Part shown: positions 29,137 to 37,634 of the stretch, one piece after another | Numbering within the stretch: the first letter of the stretch is position 1 | How the letters are laid out: each line of letters opens with the position of its first letter | Source of the DNA: Novosphingobium resinovorum | GTDB taxonomy: Bacteria; Pseudomonadota; Alphaproteobacteria; Sphingomonadales; Sphingomonadaceae | Length of the DNA stretch: 64,000 nt | Reading direction: 5' to 3' | Assembly (NCBI RefSeq): GCF_001742225.1 | Contig: NZ_CP017075.1 | Location: 372,001 to 436,000, forward strand | Position numbers and translations under genes: made by a program | The notes under the pieces: model-generated | What the model was told of the DNA's origin: nothing | Database searches by the model: none | What the model saw: the letters and a program-made list of their open reading frames with translations, nothing else

Positions 29137-30747
29137 TCGGCCGTGAACAATGCGATGTTCGTTTCGGCGACGGGTAGATTGCGTCCGATGTGCCGTGAGG
29201 GGTTTATCGAACTGGTAGGCTGCTTTCAGGCAGCGGCCATTTTGGGCAGGACTGGGGATAGCCAGGCGGCGATGAGGGCGCGCAAAAGCGCAGTCAGCCA
29301 TGCGACGAGCAACCTGAGATTGTGCCCCGCGGCGACCAGGATGGCGTTGATGGCATCGCCGGTGGCACCGGCGAGGTGATTGCGCTCGAGCAGGCCATCG
29401 GACTTGGTGTGACCGATGATCGGTTCGATGGCATTTCGTCGCCTGAGCTCGCGCTTGATCGTGGGTGAGGTGATCCCGCGGGTGTGGGCGATATAGACCC
29501 TGGCCTGCCCGCCATGCTTGTGCCCCTTGTAGCCGCGATCGACATAAGCCCGCTCAACGGTGACGCCGGTCAGGCGCTCGACTTGCTCGATCTGCCCGGA
29601 CAGGGTGTGGCCATCATAGGGGTTGCCGGGCAACGCCTGCATGCCGACGATGAACTGGCCGCCGGCGGTGCGGGCGTTTGTCACCGCGATCGAGGTCTTT
29701 ACCCCGAACTCGTAGCGGGTCCGCGCCTTGCCCTTGGCGATGCATTCCACCTCGGGCGCGTGCAGGGCATAAAGCTTGTCCGTGCTGCCAGCCTTCTGGG
29801 TGAGGATCTTCGCCACCCGCTCGCGGACGACGGCAAAGGCGGCCTCGAGTTCCTCATTTCCGGCGATCTTGCGGCCGATGTCGCGGTCGAGCCGGCCCAG
29901 CCAGGTGCGAAGTTTGCGCACCCAACGCATCGCCTGCTTGTGACCGCGCCCGTGGATCAGCCGGGAGACATCGCGCCGAGCCTGGCGGCCCACCCGCAGG
30001 AATGACTGGCGCAGCTTGATACCGTGCTTGCGGGCAATCCGGTTCAGCCACTCGATGCCGCGTAGCAGCAGGTGGCTGTCGGTGGGATGGGCAATCGCCT
30101 TGGTCTGTACAGTCGTGTCCACCGTCACCCGCTCGCAGGCCTGCGGCGGCATTGCCCTTGTTTCCATCGCCACGCGCAGCGTCTCGGCGAGCAGAAGTTC
30201 CAGCTTGTCGGCCCCGATCCGGTTCCGCCAGCGCGTCATCGACGAGCGATCCAGTGGCAGCTTGTGGCGGAAGTACTGCTCACCGCAAAAGAATTGGTGG
30301 TACGGGTTCTCGACCCAGCGGGCGCAGACGGCTTCGTCCGACAGGCCCTCCATGTGCTTGAGCAGGTGCAGGCCTGCCATTAGCCGCGTCGACAGCCCAG
30401 GGCGGCCTTTCTCATGGTAGAACCGTCCATAGGCCGCATCGAACCGTGACCAGTCGATCAGCCCCGCCAATTTCACCAGCGCGTGTTCCATGTCGACCAT
30501 GTTGTCGAGCTGACTGCGGAACAACTCGTCACTGCGCTGCGCGGGCTTCTTCGGAGGCATCGGCAAAACCTCTTCGTTTCGTCCAACTCAATGAATCACG
30601 ACCCGACTTGCGAGGAAAGCCCCTACGTGCACGGGCGCGCGTAATCGCAAGCTTTTCGTCCGATTTCCCCAAAACCTTGCAAATTCGATTACTTCATATC
30701 CACCAAAACCCACGCCTCCCTGCGGGCTTCAGCGCTTTTCACAGACG
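29137..30747 (-). mobile_element. IS5-like insertion sequence, 1611 bp, inserted in phaZ
   Basis: Delimited by the 9-bp direct repeats at 29128-29136 and 30748-30756. It carries a single full-length transposase gene on the minus strand. The extreme ends share only an imperfect inverted repeat around CGNCNGTGAANA. A second imperfect inverted pair lies closer to the transposase: AGGGGTTTATCGAACTGG (from 29198) against AGGGGCTTTCCTCGCAAGTC read inward from about 30625. The exact element ends are therefore uncertain, and one element nested in another cannot be excluded. Confidence 0.75.
29226..30566 (-). CDS. IS5-family transposase
   Basis: 446 residues. The N-terminal DUF772-type domain (LVKLAGLIDWSRFDAAYG, PGLSTRLMAGLHLLKHM, WVENPYHQFFCG) precedes a DDE catalytic domain with Asp in VTVDTTVQTK, Asp in AYVDRGYKG and Glu in RNAIEPIIGHTK. 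All three acidic residues are intact and there is no frameshift, so the enzyme may be active. It lies within the element that splits phaZ. No passenger gene is present. Assignment to IS5 rather than another DDE group rests on the N-terminal motif pattern. Confidence 0.92.
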   Translation of the reverse strand: MPMPPKKPAQRSDELFRSQLDNMVDMEHALVKLAGLIDWSRFDAAYGRFYHEKGRPGLSTRLMAGLHLLKHMEGLSDEAVCARWVENPYHQFFCGEQYFRHKLPLDRSSMTRWRNRIGADKLELLLAETLRVAMETRAMPPQACERVTVDTTVQTKAIAHPTDSHLLLRGIEWLNRIARKHGIKLRQSFLRVGRQARRDVSRLIHGRGHKQAMRWVRKLRTWLGRLDRDIGRKIAGNEELEAAFAVVRERVAKILTQKAGSTDKLYALHAPEVECIAKGKARTRYEFGVKTSIAVTNARTAGGQFIVGMQALPGNPYDGHTLSGQIEQVERLTGVTVERAYVDRGYKGHKHGGQARVYIAHTRGITSPTIKRELRRRNAIEPIIGHTKSDGLLERNHLAGATGDAINAILVAAGHNLRLLVAWLTALLRALIAAWLSPVLPKMAAA

Positions 30748-30756
30748 ACCAGTTCG
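30748..30756. repeat. Target-site duplication, right copy
   Basis: ACCAGTTCG, matching 29128-29136; the flanking bases differ on both sides, so the duplication is exactly nine bases. Confidence 0.8.
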
Positions 30757-31733
30757 CCCTTCGCCAGCTGCGCCTGCTGGAACACCCGGTCGATGGTTTC
30801 GAGGTAGAACTCCGCCGTCATGTCCAGCACCGCGAGGTACTCGTCGTAGAAGTCCTCGATCTTCGCCGCTTCGTCCATCTCCAGGTCGGCGAGGTGCTGG
30901 TAGAGCTTGCGGAACTGCGCATTGTGCCGCCCCATGTTCATCGACATGAACGCGGTGAGCTGGATGAACCCCGGATAGACCTTGCGTCCACCGCCCTTGT
31001 AGCGCCACGGAACGGTGTGGATGAGGTTGTTCTCGAACCAGTCGTAGCTCTGCGCATTGGCAAGCTCGTTCACCACCGTGGGGGATTCGCGTACGTCCAC
31101 CGGCCCGCCAAGCAGCGACATGGTGCGCGGCTGGCACGGGTCGTCGTCCTGTGCCATCAGCGCCACGGCCGCCAGTACCGGCACGCAAGGCTGGCACACC
31201 GCCAGCACGTTGGCGCCGCGCCTTGCCGCCGGATCGCCGATCTCCTGCAGGAAGCGAATGACGTAGTCGATGTATTCGTCCAGCCCGAACTTGCCTGCGG
31301 AGAGCGGCACGTCGCGCGCGTTCTTCCAGTCGGTGATGTAGACGTCGTGGTCGCGCAGCAGCGTCGCGACCGTATTGCGCAGAAGCGTGGCGAAGTGGCC
31401 CGAAAGCGGCGCCACCACCAGCACTTTGGGTTGCGGCGTGGTCACCTCCGGCTTGGCGAAGTGGAGCAGATCGCCGAAGGGCAGGGCCAGCGCCACGTCC
31501 TCGACCACCGGCGTCATGGTATTGCCGCAGAGCACTTCATCGATGTCGTAAGGCGGGCGCTTGTGGGTGATCGTCGATTTGTCGAACGTCTCGGCCAGAG
31601 CGAACAGGCGGCGCGCCATCGGCATCGTCTTCGCCCCGCCCAGGAACTTGTCGCGAAAACCGGTCGCCGCGCGTGCGGTCAGGCGCGCCGGGGTCAGGAC
31701 GTCGCAATAAGCCTGGTAGGCGTCATAGAGCAT
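30748..31733 (-). pseudogene. phaZ: phaZ 5' fragment (PHA depolymerase N-terminus)
   Basis: The fragment starts at ATG 31733, with GAGGGA 8 nt upstream. It carries about 329 residues of an intracellular PHB depolymerase (MLYDAYQAYCDVLTPARL), including the nucleophile Cys180 in VCQPCVP, a signature of this family. After GELV the frame enters the insertion and stops within a few codons (TGA at 30731-30729). The catalytic Asp and His are on the far side, so a truncated protein should be inactive. In related bacteria PhaZ mobilises stored polyhydroxyalkanoate granules. Confidence 0.87.
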
Positions 31734-31843
31734 CCGCAATATCCCTCAGGCACCTCGCGATTCGGCGAGTGTGCACGCAAACGGTTGTACAATCATGCTG
31801 CGCTGCATCATAACGTTAAGCAAGCTGAATGAAGGGGCAGGTC

Positions 31844-32503
31844 ATGGTCGATTCCGGTGCAACGCTGACGATCTCCAGCAAGACCTATTCGGCGTGGTCG
31901 CTGCGCGGCTGGCTGCTGTGCCGCCTTGCCGGGCTGGAGGTGACCGAGAAGATGGTCGCCAACGATGCCGCCAACCGCGCGGAACTGCTGCTGCTCTCGC
32001 CCTCGGTGCTGGTGCCGCGCCTGACGTGGCAGGGAGCGAGCGTGTGGGACACTCTGGCGATCGCCGAGTTCCTCAACGAGCAGTTCCCCGGCGCGCAGAT
32101 GCTTCCGGAAGACCCGATCGCACGGGCGCATTGCCGCTCGATCTCGGGGGAGATCCACTCGGGCTTCACCAATTTGCGCTCGGCGCTGCCGATGAACCTG
32201 AAGGTGCGCCATGCGAAGTTCCCTGTGTTCTCCGGCGCGCGTCCGGACATCGAGCGCATCGAGGCGATTTGGCTCGAGTGCCTCGATCGTTACGGCGGCC
32301 CGTTCCTGTTCGGGGCGCAGCCGACCGTGGCGGACGCGATGTATGCCCCGGTGACGACGCGCTTCGTCAGCTACGCGGTGGCGTTGCCGGAGCCGTGCGA
32401 GGCCTATTGCCGGACCATCGCCGAATGGGACCCGATGCGCGAATGGATCGCGGCTGCAAAGGCCGAGCCGGAAGAAATGGAAGAACTCGACGTCGAGTTC
32501 TGA
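31844..32503 (+). CDS. Glutathione S-transferase family protein
   Basis: 219 residues from ATG 31844; an in-frame ATG at 31829 has a weaker ribosome site. The N-terminal thioredoxin-like domain has SSKTYSAWSLRGWLL, then VLVPRLTW with the cis-Pro loop and WDTLAIAEFLNE. The C-terminal helical domain contains PFLFGAQPTVADAMYAP, the usual GST N-capping segment. The substrate is unknown. It is divergent from the interrupted phaZ, 110 nt away. Confidence 0.9.
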   Translation: MVDSGATLTISSKTYSAWSLRGWLLCRLAGLEVTEKMVANDAANRAELLLLSPSVLVPRLTWQGASVWDTLAIAEFLNEQFPGAQMLPEDPIARAHCRSISGEIHSGFTNLRSALPMNLKVRHAKFPVFSGARPDIERIEAIWLECLDRYGGPFLFGAQPTVADAMYAPVTTRFVSYAVALPEPCEAYCRTIAEWDPMREWIAAAKAEPEEMEELDVEF

Positions 32504-32531
32504 TGAGGACGGCCGCCGCCCGGCATGCCCG

Positions 32532-32861
32532 TCAGTGCGCGGAGGCCGAGGAAAAGGTGTTCATGACGACGACACCGCTGATGATAAGGGCCATGCCGAT
32601 CACGGCGGCGGTATCCAGTTTCTGGCCCTGGAAGACCCACGCCGCAGCTGAAATGAGAACGATCCCCGCCCCGGACCAGATGGCATAGGCAACGCCGGTC
32701 GGGATCGTGCGCAGCGTCAGCGACAGGCAATAGAATGCGACGGCATAGCCGAGGATGGTCGCTGCCGCCCAAGGCAGGCGGGTGAAGCCTTCGGACTGTT
32801 TCATCGCAGTCGTGGCGAACACTTCGGTGAGAATGGCAATGGCCAGCATGATATAGTTCAT
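32532..32861 (-). CDS. Small multidrug resistance (SMR) family transporter
   Basis: 109 residues, four membrane helices. The essential Glu13 lies in ILTEVFATTAMK of helix 1, and WSGAGIVLISAAAW and the last helix (IIGMALIISGVVVMN type) are as in EmrE/QacE relatives. Function is proton-coupled export of cationic drugs, biocides or guanidinium-type compounds; which one cannot be told. ATG 32861 begins MNYIMLAIAIL; a longer in-frame extension runs through the AAGGTGACAC box array and is not coding. The array lies 120-270 bp upstream and could influence this gene. Confidence 0.9.
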   Translation of the reverse strand: MNYIMLAIAILTEVFATTAMKQSEGFTRLPWAAATILGYAVAFYCLSLTLRTIPTGVAYAIWSGAGIVLISAAAWVFQGQKLDTAAVIGMALIISGVVVMNTFSSASAH

Positions 32862-32981
32862 GCCTGCCCACGTAGCACATGGAGTATGGCGGGATTTGGG
32901 CAAACCGAACGCCCGCTTTCCTACACCCCGCCCGGTCCGATACCTTGCGCCAATGCCCGGTCGAACCGCTCCGCCCCCCAT

Positions 32982-33130
32982 AAGGTTACACCACAAGTTG
33001 ACACCTGCCGGTCGCAAGGTGACACATCTCGTGCAAAATGTGTCACCTTGCGCCCGCAAGGTGACACTTTCCGGCCTAAGGTGACACCTTTGCCCTCTGG
33101 ACCGTGTCAACCGTGTAAACCTGTCACCTT
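32982..33130. repeat. Array of AAGGTGACAC boxes in direct and inverted orientation
   Basis: Within 149 bp there are seven AAGGTGACAC or close variants. Forward copies start at 32982 (AAGGTTACAC), 32995 (AAGTTGACAC), 33016, 33058 and 33078; reverse copies are at 33040-33049 and 33121-33130 (one mismatch). 33013-33027 and 33038-33052 form a perfect 15-bp inverted repeat with a 10-nt loop. The rest of the 32862-33218 gap holds only the flagellin terminator. Function unknown. Confidence 0.85.
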
Positions 33131-33146
33131 GTGCAGACACGGAAAC

Positions 33147-33177
33147 GCCCGACGGTCGGGGGAAACGACCGCCGGGC
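33147..33177 (-). terminator. Hairpin downstream of flagellin
   Basis: Minus-strand arms GCCCGGCGGTCG (33177-33166) and CGACCGTCGGGC (33158-33147), one wobble pair, then GTTTCC. It begins 42 bp beyond the flagellin stop. Confidence 0.7.
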
Positions 33178-33218
33178 TTCCGGACCTTCCGGGGGAGGAA
33201 GGCAGTGCAAGCGTTGGA

Positions 33219-34043
33219 TCAGCGCAGCAGCGAGAGGACGTTCTGCTGGCTCTGGTTGGCCTGCGCCAGCATCGCGGTGGATGCCTGGCTGAGGATTTGC
33301 GCCTTGGCCATCGCGGTGGTTTCGGCCGAGTAATCGGCGTCCTCGATGCGGCTGCGGGCGTCCGACAGATTGGTGGTGGTGTTGGTCAGGTTGTTGATCG
33401 CCGATTCGAGGCGGTTCTGGCCGGCACCGAGCGAAGCGCGGGTGGCGTTGACGTCCGATAGCGCCGCATCGACGTTGGTAAGCGTGGTCGCCGCCTTGGT
33501 CGCATCGGTCACGTCGAGGGCAGTCGCCGAGACCTTGGTGCCGTCGATCGCCTTGGAGGTCAGCACGACCTGCTGGCCGCCCTGCGAGCCGGTCTGGATG
33601 TTGAAGGTCAGGTCAGCGCCTGCGGTGGTCGAGATCAGCGTGTTGCCGTTGAACTTGGCCTGCGTGAAGCTGTCGTTGATCTGCGTGGTGAGCGCGGTGA
33701 CTTCCTGCTGCATCGCCGCGCGGTCCGAGGTCTGGTAGGTGCCCGATGCCGACTGGATCGCCAGTTCGCGCACGCGCTGCAGCATGTTGCCGACTTCCGA
33801 CAGCGTGCCTTCGGCGGTCTGGGCCAGCGAGATGCCGTCGTTGGCGTTGCGGATGCCCTGGCTCATGCCGCGGATCTGCGAGGTCATCGAGGTCGAGATC
33901 GCGAGGCCCGCCGCATCGTCCTTGGCCGAGTTGATGCGCTTGCCGGTCGACAGGCGCTCCATCGCGGTGCCGAGAGCCTTGTTGGCCGAATTCGATGCGT
34001 TCGAGGCGCGGATCGCGCTGATGTTGGTGTTGATGACTGACAT
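33219..34043 (-). CDS. fliC: Flagellin
   Basis: 274 residues, a short flagellin. The conserved N-terminal D0/D1 region is [20 protein letters not shown] followed by [20 protein letters not shown]. The C-terminal D1/D0 ends with [25 protein letters not shown]. The central variable domain is reduced to about 90 residues. It is exported by the flagellar apparatus and polymerises into the filament. No other flagellar gene is in the window. ATG 34043 is fixed by the family N-terminus. I could not identify a convincing sigma-28 or sigma-54 promoter. Confidence 0.96.
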   Translation of the reverse strand: MSVINTNISAIRASNASNSANKALGTAMERLSTGKRINSAKDDAAGLAISTSMTSQIRGMSQGIRNANDGISLAQTAEGTLSEVGNMLQRVRELAIQSASGTYQTSDRAAMQQEVTALTTQINDSFTQAKFNGNTLISTTAGADLTFNIQTGSQGGQQVVLTSKAIDGTKVSATALDVTDATKAATTLTNVDAALSDVNATRASLGAGQNRLESAINNLTNTTTNLSDARSRIEDADYSAETTAMAKAQILSQASTAMLAQANQSQQNVLSLLR

Positions 34044-34216
34044 GTGTTGAACCCCGGTAAGCCTTTCGAGCGGCCCCGGAAGTGGAGCGCTCTTCACATG
34101 TCCAGAAGAACGGCGGGTGCGCGCAGGATTTAAGTCCGTTTCGCTTTCGCTTGATCACAGGCTGATTACCCCGCATGCAGCGGCTTCGTTCGCACTTGCA
34201 AACAAAAGGAAATAGA

Positions 34217-35161
34217 ATGCCTTCCGGCCTTGTCGCCCTGCTTGACGACGTTGCGGTCATCGCTCGTGCCGCTGCCGCCTCCATGGACGACGTGGCGGCG
34301 GGGGTGGCCAAGGCCGGCACCAAGGCGGCGGGCGTGGTGATCGACGATGCGGCGGTGACGCCGGGCTACGTCACCGGCTTTACGCCCGATCGCGAACTGC
34401 CGATCATCTGGAAGATCACCAAGGGCTCGCTGTTCAACAAGCTGGTGATACTGCTGCCGGTGGCGCTGCTGCTGAGCGCCTTCCTGCCGATGGCGATCAC
34501 CCCGATCCTGATGGCGGGCGGCCTCTACCTCGCGTTCGAGGGCGCCGAGAAGGTGCTGGAGAAGCTCGGCGGCGAGAAGCACGGCGAGACGCTGGACGAT
34601 CCGGTGAGCGATGTCGCCACTTTCGAGAAGACCCGCGTTGCCGGGGCGATCCGCACCGACCTGATCCTCTCGGCCGAGATCATGGCGATCGCGCTGTCGC
34701 AAGTGGAGGATTCCAGCTTCATCGCCCGCGCCGTGGCGCTGGCGGTGGTGGGCGTGCTCATCACCATCGGCGTCTACGGCGCGGTGGCGCTGATCGTGAA
34801 GATGGACGACGTCGGCCTGCACCTGACCAAGAAGCCGGGCGCGAGCGCGCAGGCGCTGGGGCGCGGGCTGCTGAAGGCCATGCCGATCGTGCTCAAGGTT
34901 CTGGGCAGCGTCGGCACGGTGGCGATGCTGTGGGTCGGCGGCGGGATTATCCTCCACGGGCTGGAGGAACTGGGCCTGCCCGCGCCCGCACACGTCGCGC
35001 ATAGCGTCGAGCATGCGCTGGCCGAGGCGACCGGGCCGCTGGGGCCGGTGTTCGGCTGGCTGGGCTACGCTGTGGCTTCGGCAGTGGTCGGGCTGGTGCT
35101 GGGCGCGGTGGTAGCGGTGGTGGTGCACCTCGTCGCCAAGGCGCGCGGCAAGGGACACTGA
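34217..35161 (+). CDS. DUF808/YedI-family membrane protein
   Basis: 314 residues from ATG 34217, with AAAGGAA just upstream. The opening MPSGLVALLDDVAVIARAAA and the following hydrophobic helices (LVILLPVALLLSAF, LGPVFGWLGYAVAS) are typical of DUF808, an inner-membrane family of unknown function. The N-terminal region is alanine/valine-rich and probably cytoplasmic. Divergent from flagellin with a 173-bp gap. A family B palindrome begins 18 bp after the stop. Confidence 0.9.
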   Translation: MPSGLVALLDDVAVIARAAAASMDDVAAGVAKAGTKAAGVVIDDAAVTPGYVTGFTPDRELPIIWKITKGSLFNKLVILLPVALLLSAFLPMAITPILMAGGLYLAFEGAEKVLEKLGGEKHGETLDDPVSDVATFEKTRVAGAIRTDLILSAEIMAIALSQVEDSSFIARAVALAVVGVLITIGVYGAVALIVKMDDVGLHLTKKPGASAQALGRGLLKAMPIVLKVLGSVGTVAMLWVGGGIILHGLEELGLPAPAHVAHSVEHALAEATGPLGPVFGWLGYAVASAVVGLVLGAVVAVVVHLVAKARGKGH

Positions 35162-35179
35162 GGCGGAGTTTGAAGGCGG

Positions 35180-35299
35180 CGTCGTCCCGGACTTGATCCG
35201 GCACCGCTGGCCGTGGACAGCCCGGATCGAAGCGGGGCGCCCTGCCGATAGCCCTCGCCTGAAGACCGCCACCGATCCCGGATCGAGTCCGGGACGACG
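35180..35299. repeat. Dispersed inverted repeat, family B
   Basis: Arms at 35180-35212 and 35267-35299 (CGTCGTCCCGGACTTGATCC type, with a few mismatches) fill the gap between the convergent DUF808 and Mur-ligase genes; the right arm abuts the ligase stop codon exactly. Confidence 0.8.
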
Positions 35300-36724
35300 T
35301 CAGGGCAGGGCGGCCAGAACATCCTTCGCGAACACCGTCAGCGTATCGTCCCGCGCGCCCATGATGACCACGCGGTCGCCTGCCTGCGCGATTTCGGCGA
35401 TCCGCTTCCCGCAGTCGGCGCGGCTGGGCACGTATTCCGCCTTGCCGCCGTGGCTTTCGATCAGCCGGACAATGCGTTCGGAGCCTTCGCTGCGATCCAC
35501 GGTGCCGCCGAAGTAGACCGGGTCGCAGAGGATCGTCAGGTCGTCCGGCCCCAGCAGCCTTGCGATGACTTCGGCCAGTTCGGCACCCATCTGGCGTAAA
35601 GGGCCATAACCGTGCGGCTGGAAGAACGCGATGACGCGGCCCGGATGCACCTTGAGCGTCGAGAGCGTCGCCGAGACCTTGTCCGGGTTGTGCCCGAAGT
35701 CGTCGATCACCGCGATCCTCGAGGGCGAGGTGCCGACCACGTCGAAGCGCCGCGCCAGCCCCGCGAAGCTGCCGAGCGCGGCCACCGCCTCGGCAACGGG
35801 CACGCCGGCGGCATTGGCGGCAGCGATCGCGGCGAGCGCATTGTAGAGGTTGTGGCGGCCGGGCACCTTCAGCGTCAGCGCATGCTCGGTGCCGTCGCGC
35901 CTGTCGAGGATCGTGGCGGACAGCGAAGTCGGCCCCTCGACCACGTCTATCGCGGCGATCTGGGCTTCGGGCGAAGTGATCCCGAAGGTCACCAGCGAGC
36001 GCGCCCGATGGGCCAGCGTGGCGGTTTCCGCATCGTCGAGGTTGATCGCCGATACTTCGGCGCGGGCGAGGAAGTCGCCGAACAACTCGCGCAGTTCCTC
36101 GAGGCTCTTGTGATCGAGGCTGACGTTGCCCAGCACCGCCACCTTGGGGCGATAGAGCGCGATCGAGCCGTCGCTTTCGTCCACCTCTGACACGAAGGCA
36201 TCACCCTGTCCGACGCGGGCACTGGCAAAGGGCGCATCGGGGCGGACGAAGTTCTTCATCACCGCGCCGTTCATGATCGTCGGATCGCGACCTGCCGCGG
36301 TCATGATCCAGCCGGTCATGCCGGTGACGGTCGATTTGCCCGAGGTGCCGCCAATGGCCACGCCGAAGGGCGCGGCATTGAACAGTGTCGCCAGCAGTTG
36401 CGCGCGGCTCATCCGGGGGCACCCGAGCTGCGTCGCCCGTACCACTTCGGGCACAGTGTCCTCCACCGCAGCCGAGGCCACCAGCGTCTGCTCGGCCGAG
36501 ATCACGCCGCTGCCGTCCTGCGGGAACAGTTCGAAGCCCAGCGATTCGAGCCAGGCGAACTTCTCGGGCGTCCGGCCCTGGTCGCGGCTGCGGTCCGAGC
36601 CGCCGATGCTCGCGCCGTGGCCCTTGAGGATCAGCGCCAGCGGCAGCATGCCGGAGCCGCCGATGCCGCAGAAGAACCAGGGGTGAGTAGTGAGGTCGCT
36701 GGAGGGTGTTGGCAGGTCGGTCAT
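35300..36724 (-). CDS. MurC/Mpl-like Mur ligase family protein
   Basis: 474 residues from ATG 36724 (MTDLPTP). Features: N-terminal FCGIGGSGMLPLALILKGHG with a UDP-binding-type loop, GGSDRS, a central P-loop GGTSGKSTVTGM where MurC and Mpl usually have GTHGKTT, EVDESDGS, and a C-terminal domain containing DDFGHNPDKV. The pattern fits ligation of an amino acid or peptide to UDP-N-acetylmuramate. It is divergent from an LD-carboxypeptidase gene 58 bp away, which favours a muropeptide-recycling (Mpl-like) role over primary MurC. Specificity is not proven. Confidence 0.8.
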   Translation of the reverse strand: MTDLPTPSSDLTTHPWFFCGIGGSGMLPLALILKGHGASIGGSDRSRDQGRTPEKFAWLESLGFELFPQDGSGVISAEQTLVASAAVEDTVPEVVRATQLGCPRMSRAQLLATLFNAAPFGVAIGGTSGKSTVTGMTGWIMTAAGRDPTIMNGAVMKNFVRPDAPFASARVGQGDAFVSEVDESDGSIALYRPKVAVLGNVSLDHKSLEELRELFGDFLARAEVSAINLDDAETATLAHRARSLVTFGITSPEAQIAAIDVVEGPTSLSATILDRRDGTEHALTLKVPGRHNLYNALAAIAAANAAGVPVAEAVAALGSFAGLARRFDVVGTSPSRIAVIDDFGHNPDKVSATLSTLKVHPGRVIAFFQPHGYGPLRQMGAELAEVIARLLGPDDLTILCDPVYFGGTVDRSEGSERIVRLIESHGGKAEYVPSRADCGKRIAEIAQAGDRVVIMGARDDTLTVFAKDVLAALP

Positions 36725-36782
36725 AGACCGCAAGCCGTATGCGGCCTTGCCCGCCGTGACAACCTCGATAGGAATGCATGGC

Positions 36783-37592
36783 ATGACACGTATCGCCGTC
36801 TGCGCACCGTCCACCCCGATCACCCGCGAGGATGCCGAGGCCGTCCGCGCGCTCGCCGCTGCCGAGTTTCCCGGCGTGGAACTCGTCGTTCACGAGCAAT
36901 GCTTCGCGCAGGAGGGGCACTTCGCCGGAACTGACGAACAACGCCTCGGTGCTCTGCTGGAGTGCGCCAACGATCCATCCGTCGATGCCGTGTGGTTCGC
37001 GCGGGGCGGCTACGGTGCGTGCCGGATTGCGGAGGCCGCGCTGGAGCAGATGGGTCATGCGGCGGTCGGCAAGACCTACCTCGGCTATTCGGACGCAGGC
37101 TATCTGCTTGGCGGGCTCTATCGCGAGCGGATCGGCAAGCCCGTCCACGGCCCCATGCTGGCGGACATTCGGCGCGCAGGTGGCGCCGATGCGGTGCGCC
37201 GTGCGCTCGCCTACCTCGCGGGTGACAAGCAGGGCCTCGAACCCTCGCTTGGCGGCGAGCGCCACGCCGTCGCCGCCTTCAACCTGATGACGCTGGCCAT
37301 GCTTGGTGGCACGCGGCTGATGCCGGGGCTCGCCAACCACGTGGTCATGGTGGAGGAAGTCTCCGAATATCTCTACGCCGTCGACCGCCTGTTCTTCCAC
37401 GCGACCGCGCATCTCGGCGGCATCGCGGGCCTTCGCCTCGGCCGCGTCAGCGACGTGCCGGAGAACGACCGCCCCTTCGGCACCGATGCCGAGCAGATCG
37501 CGCGCTACTGGTGCGAACGCCACGCGATCGCTTTCCTCGGCGTGGCGGACATCGGTCACGATGCCGCAAATAAGATAGTTCCCTTCGGCTGA
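36783..37592 (+). CDS. ldcA: LD-carboxypeptidase (peptidase S66 family)
   Basis: 269 residues. The S66 signatures are FARGGYGACRI and the nucleophile Ser in GYSDAGYL. The Glu in MVEEVSEYLY and the terminal His in GHDAANKIVPFG complete the triad known for Pseudomonas LdcA. The cytoplasmic enzyme trims the terminal D-Ala from recycled murein tetrapeptide. ATG 36783 has GATAGGA about 9 nt upstream; an in-frame ATG 9 nt earlier is possible. It sits head to head with the Mur-ligase gene. Confidence 0.9.
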   Translation: MTRIAVCAPSTPITREDAEAVRALAAAEFPGVELVVHEQCFAQEGHFAGTDEQRLGALLECANDPSVDAVWFARGGYGACRIAEAALEQMGHAAVGKTYLGYSDAGYLLGGLYRERIGKPVHGPMLADIRRAGGADAVRRALAYLAGDKQGLEPSLGGERHAVAAFNLMTLAMLGGTRLMPGLANHVVMVEEVSEYLYAVDRLFFHATAHLGGIAGLRLGRVSDVPENDRPFGTDAEQIARYWCERHAIAFLGVADIGHDAANKIVPFG

Positions 37593-37634
37593 CGAAGACG
37601 CCACTCTCCAGCTCAAACAGAACGGGAGAGATTG

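Noticed and set aside
29139..29150. 12-base match GGCCGTGAACAA between the left end of the insertion and a family B repeat (23615-23626)
   Set aside because: It extends no further on either side, and the right end of the insertion shows no similarity to family B, so chance is the simpler explanation.
32982..33130. CRISPR array at the AAGGTGACAC boxes
   Set aside because: Repeats are only 10 bp, occur in both orientations and have irregular spacers of 3-33 bp; no cas genes are present.
32862..33140. Long N-terminal extension of the SMR exporter through the repeat array
   Set aside because: It would encode Cys/Arg/Thr-rich sequence made from the boxes, which is not compatible with a four-helix SMR protein.
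34044..34216. Sigma-28 or sigma-54 promoter for flagellin
   Set aside because: No TAAAG/GCCGATAA or TGGCAC-N5-TTGC pair with acceptable spacing was found by eye on the minus strand.
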